NCBI GenBank assembly: GCA_963971305.1
Contig: OZ020303.1
Span: forward strand, 38,738,106-38,802,105
Length of the DNA stretch: 64,000 bases
Origin: Arcuatula senhousia
Lineage: Eukaryota > Mollusca > Bivalvia > Mytilida > Mytilidae
Direction of reading: 5' to 3'
The notes beneath the pieces were generated by a model, which searched no databases, had not been told where the DNA came from, and saw only the letters and a program-made list of their open reading frames with translations. This document shows, in pieces, positions 12,301-18,297 of the stretch; the stretch's first letter is position 1; each line of letters opens with the position of its first letter. Position numbers and translations under genes: made by a program.

Positions 12301-15300
12301 CGAGACACGTTTGTTTCGTACGTGCATATTACCAAGACAAAACGAGCAGCTTAGGTGTATTTATTATTTTTAGAATATTATTTTCTTGTAAAAAGTGCAG
12401 TTTATTATTTTTTTAAGCATTATTTCTTTTCTTATAAATTATTTTAACATTCACTCCGGTCCTGTAAAAATAATAACCCTTTCCGGACCATAAAAAATCT
12501 AAATCAGCATTAGCAAATTTCTCGCGGAAACAAATACCGTAGAGCTCTCCGCTTGCGAGCTATGCTCGCTATAATGTCATTCAAACTAGCCGGTGCTGTT
12601 TTTGTAAAGCAAGTTGGACCTTTTACAATGTTTGTGAGATCACAAATGTCACAAACTTCTGACAGAGTCTTACTTTTGTTCTCAACTAACATATCATAGT
12701 TTAAATCACCTAATATCAGGGTTGGCGAAAACCCGGGTTATAAGAGTATTTCCCAGCCCAGTGGGAAATACTGGGAAAACCCGGGTTTTATTGGGTTTTA
12801 CTGGGCTTTACTGGGTAATAAGTTTTTTTCTTTTTAAAATATCATCAAATACCTACATAACTATCAGTATTGATAAGTGCATGTACACTTTCTAAGAAAA
12901 AACTAAATGAGAACATTATTGAAAACATTTCTTAAAAAAATAATTTAAAAGATATAGTATATATGAATTTTACAAGTATAGAAATGCCAAAGGGTCTATG
13001 AATTAACTTGATATGGCCTTATACGAGTTGAGTTAAATGTTTTTCAAAATGCATGAATGTCTCATTGTTATAAATACACAAGCCCTACCTATTAACAGTT
13101 AGACAAAATTAGGATGTTTTGATTACTAATCCTTATTTGATCTTCTTATGTATGGTTTCACAATTTTGTTTTGTTTTATAGCCTGGGGTTTTATAAATAA
13201 TTAGCATGGATTAAACTGTGTATTGTCATGATTTGCAAAACTGTTATGACAATCAGTGAAAAGAAAAAAAAATAGGATGTTTTGATTACTAATCCTTATT
13301 TGATCTTCATATGTATGGTTTCACAATTTTGTTTTGTTTTATAGCCTGGGGTTTTATAAATAATTAGCATGGATTCAACTGTGTATTGTCATGATTTGCA
13401 AAACTGTTATGACAATCAGTGAAAAGAAAAAAAAAAATAGTGCAAATATTCAAATTATTGAAATAATGCATTAATACATGTAGTAATGTTTTAATAATTG
13501 TCAAATTATGTATTTTGTAGATATGGAAAAACTTGAAGTATAAAATATTATAAAATAGGATTTTTTTTCATAAATAAATTCTTATTACCCAGTATTGCCC
13601 ACTTTGACAACTTGAAGGGTATTGCCCAGCCCGGGAAAACCCGGGTTTTCCCGGGTGGGAAAACCCGGGCGGTCAATACTTTGCCAACCCTGCCTAATAT
13701 AAGAAAATTTTCCTATTTCACAGAGGCTTTATCAAAATTGTGAATAAAATCTTTTGAGAAATCATTTTCAGACATGGATGGGGGTTTGTACATTCCTGAA
13801 ATAAGCCATTTTCTATTATTTACATTTATTTCAATACTGAAAGACTCAATGATTTTATTTTCAAAAGATGTTTTCCTGTCACATGGTAAGTCAGATCTAG
13901 CATATGCTACAAGGCCACCGCCAAATTGGTTTCGATCTTTACGCCAAAAATGATAGTCATTTACTTGAAAGAGAGAGTCAGTGAATGTCTCATCTAACTT
14001 TGTTTCGGAAATAAATAGCATGTCTACAATCTTTAATTCTAGCAGGTCTTGAATGTGACAAAACTGTACCTGAGACTGTTTATGTTTATATGTGCACACA
14101 GAAACTGGTATGGGTGTTTCTTTCGAACATCCTTCAGCTGGTCAAAAATATCTTCCATGTGTTCATTGTTTTTGTTTACCCCGGAAGCTGGTGAGGGGAG
14201 GTAATCTGACACATCAGCTGATTCATTTACACTATCGTTATTTTGACTAAAAGTTTTATCAATAAAATATGAATCAGAAAATTGTGCGTGGAACCAGAGT
14301 AGACAGTCCTCGCAAAGTATTCCTTTCTGGTTTATTTTGACAACTTTTGAGCATACTCCGCATGGATACTTTGTTGGGCCAGGATTGACCGAAATATCGC
14401 CACTGATAAGTATGAGTAAAACAGATGTTGTTTGCAAGTTTTTGTTTATGGGATGTTTTTGTCCCGCCATCTTAGTTTCTTTGTTTGGGTCCGGACTTGC
14501 TGATTTTAGCAGATAATCGCATTTTGGAAGCTGGCTAATGTCACAACAGGCATAGAATCCTAAGTCTGATGCTTTGACATTGTGGTGGTAAAATTTGAGT
14601 GGTTTCTTTGGGCCTAGTCGAAGAATTGTGGTTGAAAATACAAGAGCCCATAACAAGCCTCCTAGTCCGACCGCCAAAATTGCTTATTTTCCCCAAAGTA
14701 CTATGCTTGAAATAATTTTCTGGTCCATTCTAATTTTCCGAAGTTTTCCAAAAAGTCAGCACATGCACAGACAAATGGCTGGAAATAATATCACATAATC
14801 CCTAATTACATATCTCGTCCCATCAAATGTTGAGTGAATTTACCAGAATTTTTGGGTGATCTATGCAAACTTTTAGGGCAATGCCATCTCGGCATAATAC
14901 CACTTTTGTCCCCTAGGGGACAAAAAAAATTTCAATCGAATTTTTGATAGCTATTAAATAAATATGTAAAACACATTTTGAGATGGCCCCTGATTTTCTT
15001 CTTCTTGTTATAGACTAGCTTCCACTATTTGGAGTACGATAACATTAATATAGCGATAACCCTTGTCTATTTGTAGAAATAAAAATGTAAAGTCATATTT
15101 TATCGTTTACTATATAAATATAAGAGCGTATTTTAATACTAGTAGAAATATGAATATGCGAGTGCATGGACAAAAGCATGACTATATATAAGAGCGTATT
15201 CAAATACTAATAGAAATATGAATATGCAAGGGGACAAAAGCATGACTATATATAAGAGCGTATTTTAATACTAGTAAAAATACGAATATGTGAGGGGAAA

Positions 15301-17867
15301 AAAGCATGACTATATATATTCATGCTTTTGTCCCCTCTAAAACATCGATAATTCCTCTTTCTTTTCAGTATAACCCCCCAAAAAAAATATACCATGCCCC
15401 TTTTTGCTGAATAGTTATCCCCAAAAGAAAACCCTTTTAAGACAATATGGTATTACTATTTCAATGACACTATATATAGTCATGCTTTTGTCCCCTCACA
15501 TATTCATATTTCTACTAGTATTAAAATACGCTCTTATATATAGTCATGCTTTTGTCCCCTCTAAAACATTGATAATTCCTATTTCTTTTAAGTATAACCC
15601 CCCAAAAATATACCATGCCCCTTTTTTGCTGAATAGGAATCCCCAAAAGAAAACCCTTTTAAGACACTATGGTATTACTATTTCAATGACACTATTTATA
15701 GTCATGCTTTTGTCCCCTCACATATTCATATTTCTACTAGTATTAAAATACGCTCTTATATATAGTCATGCTTTTGTCCCCTCACATATTCATATTTCTA
15801 CTAGTATTGAAATACGCTCTTATATATAGCCATGCTTTTGTCCCCTCACATATTCATATTTCTACCAGTATTGAAATACGCTCTTATATATAGTCATGCT
15901 TTTGTCCCCTCGCATATTTATATTTCTACTAGTATCAAAATATACTCTTATATATAGTCATGCTTTTGTCCCCTCACATTATCTGACATTACTATATAAT
16001 GTGAGAGGACAAAACCAGGGCTATAAATAAGAGCATATTCAATAATAGAAGAAATATGAATATGTGAGGGGACAAAAGCATGACTATATATAGTGTCATT
16101 GAAAGAGTAATACCATAGCGTCTTAAAAGGGTTTTCTTTTGGGGATTCCTATTCAGCAAAAAGGGGCATGGTATATTTTTGGGGGGTTATACTTAAAAGA
16201 AATAGGAATTATCGATGTTTTAGAGGGGACAAAAGCATGACTATATATAAGAGCGTATTTTACTACTAGTAGAAATATGAATATGTGAGGGAACAAAAAC
16301 ATGACTATATGCATATATATAAGATAGTTTTTATATAAAATTTATTTTTAATTTTCATACTTGTATTTGCAAAAAAAAAAAGAAATAAAAGAAAAATTGA
16401 GCTCTTTAGCCAGTGTGCAAAAAGTATTCAGGCTCTAAATTTGCGCAAATACTATTAAGGGACCGACCATTTAACATGAAATAGAGGTTGTTTCTAATAT
16501 ATATATATTTATATTTCCTTTATATAGTTATAAACATGATAATCATGTACAAACTTATACATATTACCTGTTAAAAATGTACTCTTATCAGCAACATTAT
16601 TATGAAAAATCATATTTCTTATATTTAACACAAAGTATAAAACACGGGGGGGGGGGGGGGGGGGGGGGGGGGGGAAATCTTAATTTTACCATTAAAATAT
16701 AAATTTGGGGAGAATCTCAAAACATGTTACATGTGGATAATCTATAAACCGGTAAATTACATATAAAAAATAATCCATAATGTTTTTGTCCCCTCATAGG
16801 GGAAAAGGGGACAAAAGTGGTATTATGCCGCCATCTCATAATTTTCAAGAATAGCAAGTTTTCTAATGTAAAAATTCTGCCAAATTGCACGTGACTCAAG
16901 GTACATGTACTATGAAAGAAAATTCTTTCTGGCAGAAACATTCAGAATTCTCTGACATTTTCCAAAATGTCTGCACAATATTTTATTCAGTTGTTGGATT
17001 TCATCTAAGCGAGCTCTTAAGACCTTGCTTTTTTCATATAATAGCGAGCACAGCTCGCAAGCGGGCACGAAGTGTCCGCTCGAGCGGGGAGCTCTACGGT
17101 ATTTGTTCCCGCGAAAAATTTCCTAATGCTGATATTGATTTTTCATGGTCCGGAAAGGCCCTCAATTTTTACAGGAACGGAGTGAATTTGAAAATAATTA
17201 CCCAATTTTGCTAGTCGCATTCCAAAAAATATCTATGTAATAGAGTATAAGAAGAAAAATATTCTGATGACGATGAGTTGCTAAATTTTTTGAAGTAACC
17301 AAATTTTAATCGATTTTTATCTTATTTTTCTATTTAACGTTCAATCGCCCCAAGCATCTCGTCCCAAATTGAACGTTCTAGAAAATGCACAAAATGTAAA
17401 TAAAAAAAACTGGGATGGTTTCGAAAGTAATTTGTCAACGTTATTCTTCTTCTTCTTCTTGTGGTATACAGTTTACCATCCACTTGGATGATTATAAACT
17501 GTTGCGCATACGTGGATAAAATATCAAATAAGATTAACAAATTTTTTGTTTCTTTTTTTTTTTGCTTAATTGTCAGAATTGATCAGAATTATGCTGTGCT
17601 CGCATTTAGGCAATGCCTATTTCATATTATTTTTAGTATAACATTAGGGATAGGCCATAGGTGGATTGTTTTACAACAAACACGATCTCTGTCGGGACAT
17701 ACATGTACAAATGTATATGGGATTGGGAGGCCTTATATTTTCTTTCAACTTCAAGTAAAACATATAGAATGTTTGAATTGAATGACTTGAATGAGTGTCT
17801 TGTTTGTTCACCTATCAGATCCTTTAATTGCTGTTTGGGTTTTGACCCTAAAGGGTTTGTGAAACAT
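226..17867 (-). CDS. eif2d: eIF2D (ligatin), 5' two-thirds, 8 exons, C-terminus outside window
   Basis: eIF2D is a cytosolic factor that brings tRNA to the 40S P site without GTP and helps recycle 40S complexes. Eight minus-strand exons join in phase: 17867-17812, 7072-6798, 5459-5357, 5014-4907, 3732-3410, 2808-2688, 966-921 and 323-226, giving 376 whole codons. Readable blocks in order are MFHKPFRVKTQTAIKGSDR (start), PTVYTLWKFPE, DLMLPGVYVEGG, APVAIGRAAMSG, VKKSDIPLLTSAFF and LDVKKSSYKKLSKFL, all close to vertebrate eIF2D as I remember it. Residues 1-110 are the N-terminal domain, about 111-181 the PUA domain, 181-289 an acidic linker, and from 289 the winged-helix region. The C-terminal SUI1 domain is not in the window. 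Every junction has GT/AG. Intron 1 is 10.7 kb because of transposon insertions. The gene is divergent from SPEF2. Confidence 0.95.
353..447. repeat. Perfect 47-bp inverted repeat with 1-base loop
   Basis: The left arm (353-399) and right arm (401-447) are exact reverse complements around a single T. The segment lies in an eIF2D intron just upstream of exon 8. No mismatch is visible, so it is either very young or an assembly or foldback artefact. Confidence 0.95.
921..966 (-). CDS. eif2d: eIF2D exon 7
   Basis: A 46-base exon encoding PEGKILDVKKSSYKK after the split Cys. The acceptor has a poly-T tract ending TTACAG and the donor is GTACTG. It matches a short conserved eIF2D motif. Confidence 0.92.
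1186..1882. mobile_element. MITE with CCGTATAGCGGGTTATTTTA termini and TA duplication
   Basis: The left end CCGTATAGCGGGTTATTTTA is matched in inverted form at the right end, and further inverted copies of CCGCCAAAATAAAAACC lie inside. TA flanks both ends. There is no coding capacity. A TA duplication fits Tc1/mariner-type or related elements, but the superfamily is not established. Confidence 0.75.
1894..2570. mobile_element. Foldback element interrupted by a SINE
   Basis: The outer arms (1894-1930 and 2532-2570) are inverted copies containing TTTTTCAATTGAATTTAAAT. A second inverted pair lies inside (about 2237-2277 and 2469-2511, GAGGTTTARTATTAGGTCA). The left half carries about 300 extra bases, the SINE, absent from the right half. 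Confidence 0.7.
1931..2206 (-). mobile_element. tRNA-derived SINE
   Basis: On the minus strand the head reads GCCTGGGTGGCCGAGTGGTT with a class-II tRNA-like A box (TGGCCGAGTGG), and a B-box (GTTCGAGTCC) follows about 80 bases later. A body with GGTGGTTTCCTCCACC and a tail with GGCATTAAACACCAAC follow. It is a retroposon rather than a tRNA gene: there is no acceptor-stem partner. A body-only relative is at 54653-54792. Confidence 0.75.
2688..2808 (-). CDS. eif2d: eIF2D exon 6 (start of winged-helix region)
   Basis: This exon encodes MDDLLDICFKCALKSSVKKS followed by DIPLLTSAFFKNHMVKF, well conserved in eIF2D. It ends TG, completed to Cys by exon 7. The donor is GTAAGT. Confidence 0.94.
3105..3201 (-). 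repeat. Short ATGCCCC-ended dispersed repeat, copy 1
   Basis: About 100 bp bounded by ATAATGCCCCAT and ATAGATGGGGCAT. Relatives are at 8390-8458, 39289-39390 and 43972-44066. It is non-coding and looks like a small hairpin-ended element. Confidence 0.6.
3410..3732 (-). CDS. eif2d: eIF2D exon 5 (acidic linker)
   Basis: This exon encodes residues 181-289, starting NFGDKSDPPLIPDN and continuing as a Glu/Asp/Asn-rich, poorly conserved linker between the PUA and winged-helix domains. The acceptor is ATTTTAG; the exon ends TCTTTAG before donor GTAACC. Confidence 0.9.
4411..4533. repeat. Hairpin-type MITE, CCAGTTTCAT ends
   Basis: Left GGCTCCAGTTTCATAAAA and right TTGATGAAACTGGGGCC are inverted copies, with further self-complementary TCAAAT/ATTTGAG blocks between them. 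It is non-coding and lies in eIF2D intron 4. Confidence 0.6.
4579..4665 (-). pseudogene. Truncated duplicate of eIF2D exon 4
   Basis: The minus strand reads IDSAMRGKEVQVLHMLGDGLW, nearly the same as the 3' half of exon 4, and a GT (GTATAC) sits at the equivalent donor position. The 5' half of the exon (APVAIGRAAMSG) is missing. Similarity extends into the flank on the donor side. It is probably a vestigial tandem duplication inside intron 4. Use as an alternative exon would need a new acceptor. Confidence 0.6.
4907..5014 (-). CDS. eif2d: eIF2D exon 4 (PUA domain, second part)
   Basis: This exon encodes APVAIGRAAMSGSDMF and GVQVLHMLGDEL, the end of the PUA domain. The acceptor is TTATAG and the donor GTAGGT. 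A truncated copy of its 3' half lies about 300 bp further along the intron. Confidence 0.93.
5357..5459 (-). CDS. eif2d: eIF2D exon 3 (PUA domain, first part)
   Basis: This exon encodes DLMLPGVYVEGGV and HIQKGDLCCICLTGNK, the first half of the PUA RNA-binding domain. The acceptor is TTTGTAG and the donor GTAAGT. Confidence 0.93.
5480..6540 (+). repeat. Tandem array, 146-bp period, ending in an ACGG microsatellite
   Basis: About seven monomers share TGAAATATCATTGACC, CAACATSTAGTATC and GGACCTTAACCAAGAACTTA; the last five are spaced exactly 146 bp. Each carries a palindrome of the form AGGTCACAGTGACCT (perfect in four). The array ends in (ACGG)n followed by ACAAGGGTAAAACTATATGT. A disrupted relative flanks the arrays at 56041-59940. 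Confidence 0.85.
6798..7072 (-). CDS. eif2d: eIF2D exon 2 (N-terminal domain)
   Basis: This exon encodes residues 19-111, including KKVRNDISRLFPKLQPDDL and PTVYTLWKFPEMVPVF, ending GGAG. The acceptor is AAACAG and the donor GTAATT. It carries most of the pre-PUA domain. Confidence 0.94.
7568..8290 (+). repeat. Tandem array, about 161-bp period, with hairpin head
   Basis: It begins with the stem-loop AGTCCCC...GGGGACT and GTCCGTCTGTCTGTC, then about four monomers with CAGTTTTCCGCACTTTTT, GATAATGAACTGATTTTTG and TTATGGCCCTTTGAACTTTG. It is non-coding and lies in eIF2D intron 1. Confidence 0.85.
8390..8458 (-). repeat. Short ATGCCCC-ended dispersed repeat, copy 2
   Basis: It is bounded by CATAATGCCCCATCTTGC and GTAGATGGGGCATTA and contains ATATGCCCCCTACT. 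Same family as the copy at 3105-3201. Confidence 0.6.
8660..8985 (+). mobile_element. MITE family with CACTCCCGAAGRGAGC head, copy 1
   Basis: The head ACACTCCCGAAGAGAGC is followed by ATGGTAGAAATGTCAA and ends near AACTTCGGGGTTAAACC. Two relatives (9143-9403 and, inverted, 18788-19060) define the family. It is non-coding. Confidence 0.7.
9143..9403 (+). mobile_element. MITE family with CACTCCCGAAGGGAGC head, copy 2
   Basis: The head TACACTCCCGAAGGGAGC and tail AACTTCGGGAGCGTAACAGG are partly inverted to one another. The interior GAGCTAAATTTTCCTTCAAC is shared with the other two copies. Confidence 0.7.
9935..10471 (-). pseudogene. CR1 C-terminal domain
   Basis: 178 open codons read KLLGVTIDFELKFNTHI, ILKRIGKYL and KIQERSLRFIYDDY, the conserved region after the RT of CR1 and related LINEs. 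It is separated from the RT by a stop. Confidence 0.85.
10475..12054 (-). pseudogene. CR1 reverse transcriptase
   Basis: ORFs in shifted frames carry ILLTNRATLCMN and CGLSDVHNMI, then the RT entry VDKHAPMIRRK, the FRPGYGCNTTL block, LMDLSKAFDCLPH, GVPQGSLLRPVLF and YADNNTLSY. The second catalytic Asp of YADD is replaced by Asn. Frameshifts near 11788 and 11076 and a stop near 10474 separate the pieces. Confidence 0.88.
12075..12569 (-). mobile_element. Short element with GCGAGCATAGCT ends, copy A (inside CR1)
   Basis: GCGAGCATAGCT at the left and AGCTATGCTCGC at the right are inverted. It interrupts the CR1 between ASLNDI and ILLTNRAT. The interior shares TTTCCGGACCAT, GGAGAGCTC-type and GGGGCGA blocks with copy B at 17044-17603, which has the opposite orientation. 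Shared sequence runs slightly beyond the inverted ends (AGGCAATGCCT), so the exact boundary and target duplication are unclear. Confidence 0.65.
12570..12708 (-). pseudogene. CR1 endonuclease, C-terminal part
   Basis: It reads GDLNYDMLVENKS and LTNIVKGPTCFT then ASLNDI, the usual end of the CR1 endonuclease. It is cut on one side by the hAT-like MITE and on the other by a short inserted element. Confidence 0.75.
12717..13692. mobile_element. hAT-like MITE with 8-bp target duplication CCTAATAT
   Basis: The terminal CAGGGTTGGC is inverted at the other end, and CCTAATAT occurs directly outside both ends. The ends are rich in CCCGGGTT palindromes. Two near-identical direct repeats of about 170 bp (starting AGGATGTTTTGATTACTAAT, near 13111 and 13275) lie inside. 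The 8-bp duplication and the ends fit the hAT superfamily. It carries no transposase. Confidence 0.88.
13713..14099 (-). pseudogene. CR1 AP-like endonuclease, N-terminal part
   Basis: It reads LFISETKLDETF, RKDRNQFGGGLVAYAR and ISGMYKPP, typical of CR1 endonucleases. The frame closes at a stop just before the inserted MITE; the domain resumes on its far side at 12692. Confidence 0.85.
14039..14677 (-). pseudogene. CR1 N-terminal part: 2A-like motif and PHD-like finger
   Basis: 212 codons are open. Residues about 85-101 end GDISVNPGP after a run of hydrophobic residues, resembling the 2A-like recoding sequences known at this position in some animal CR1 elements. The usual Glu of D(V/I)ExNPGP is Ser, so activity is uncertain. 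A finger follows with CGVC, CEDC and WFH spacing. The start of the endonuclease domain (HININSLR) is at the C-terminal end, after which a frameshift leads into the next ORF. Confidence 0.8.
14891..16829. mobile_element. 1.94-kb element with 8-bp duplication GCCATCTC and palindromic array interior
   Basis: GCCATCTC flanks both ends exactly. The terminal inverted repeats begin GGCATAATACCACTTTTGTC and run about 24 bp. The interior is an array of roughly 75-bp units (GACTATATATAAGAGCGTAT ... GAGGGGACAAAAGCATG) that switches orientation near 15312 and 15990. A run of 29 G lies near the right end. No transposase is present. The 8-bp duplication suggests a hAT-, P- or Sola-type mobiliser. Confidence 0.85.
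16646..16674 (+). repeat. Homopolymer of 29 G
   Basis: An uninterrupted G run inside the 1.94-kb element. It could form a G-quadruplex, and the exact length is error-prone in any assembly. Confidence 0.95.
17044..17603 (+). mobile_element. Short element with GCGAGCACAGCT ends, copy B
   Basis: GCGAGCACAGCT and ATGCTGTGCTCGC are inverted ends. The interior matches copy A (12075-12569) in the opposite orientation, including GAGCTCTACGGTATTTGTTC and CATGGTCCGGAAAGG. It ends about 210 bp from eIF2D exon 1. Confidence 0.65.
17812..17867 (-). CDS. eif2d: eIF2D exon 1 (start codon)
   Basis: This exon encodes MFHKPFRVKTQTAIKGSD plus two bases (AG). The donor GTGAAC follows, and the next exon supplies G to complete Arg. 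The peptide matches the conserved eIF2D N-terminus, which fixes the start codon. A longer ORF in another frame overlaps it but is a shadow. Confidence 0.93.
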
Positions 17868-18239
17868 TTCAATTTGTCTCCAAAAAGATTTTGAAAAAAA
17901 TGACCCAAATGTCAATATGCAACTTCCGGTGTTTTCATTTCTGGTTGACGTAAATGAATTTATTCATTTATTCAATTTTTATACATAAATTTCGGAAATT
18001 ATATCAATAATCATTCAAACGGTCATATTTTTTAAAATTTTTAAAAATTATTTTATACATTTCCAAATATTTCATAAAATTGCGACATGCCTGACAATTT
18101 TAAACCAATCGAATTGGTCGTTATATTTTAACTTTGGGATGGTTACCTTGGTGAAAACTGGGCATCAAAATGGTTGAGGAAATGTCTATTGTGTAAAGAA
18201 TTTGATTATTTTTCCAAAGAAAAAGAATAAAAAAGCAAA
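17868..18239. promoter_or_regulatory. Bidirectional promoter region between eIF2D and SPEF2
   Basis: 372 bp separate the two divergent ATGs. Visible motifs are a consensus ETS site (ACTTCCGGT, 17922-17930) 55 bp from the eIF2D ATG, a symmetric CCAAT/ATTGG pair (18105-18117), and an X-box-like GTTACC-TT-GGTGAA (18142-18155) about 85 bp from the SPEF2 ATG. There is no TATA box at a usual distance. That this segment drives both genes is inferred from position and motifs. Confidence 0.7.
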
Positions 18240-18297
18240 ATGACAGACATTTTATGTAGATGGCTCAATGACGAGCTTGGTCTTTCTCAAAAAGTTG
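18240..18297 (+). CDS. spef2: SPEF2 exon 1 (start codon)
   Basis: It encodes MTDILCRWLNDELGLSQKV, matching the SPEF2 N-terminus (MSEILCQWLN in human). It ends with one base of the next codon; donor GTGAGT. Confidence 0.93.

Larger units (their letters stand above)
9455..14690 (-). mobile_element. CR1-type non-LTR retrotransposon, decayed, with nested insertions
   Basis: Read on the minus strand, the order is a PHD-like Cys/His finger preceded by a 2A-like GDISVNPGP, an AP-type endonuclease, reverse transcriptase and a C-terminal domain, then a 3' end with repeated ATTGT near 9455. This is the CR1 clade layout. Several frameshifts and stops break the frame (near 10472, 11076, 11788 and 13712), the catalytic YADD is YADN, and a hAT-like MITE plus a short element are inserted. 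It is inactive. The 5' boundary is approximate. Confidence 0.88.

Noticed and set aside
15404..15829. 141-codon plus-strand ORF with internally repeated peptide
   Set aside because: It is translation of the palindromic tandem units in the 1.94-kb element.
17633..17908. 91-codon minus-strand ORF overlapping eIF2D exon 1
   Set aside because: It is in a different frame; the conserved eIF2D N-terminus and splice donor lie in the neighbouring frame.
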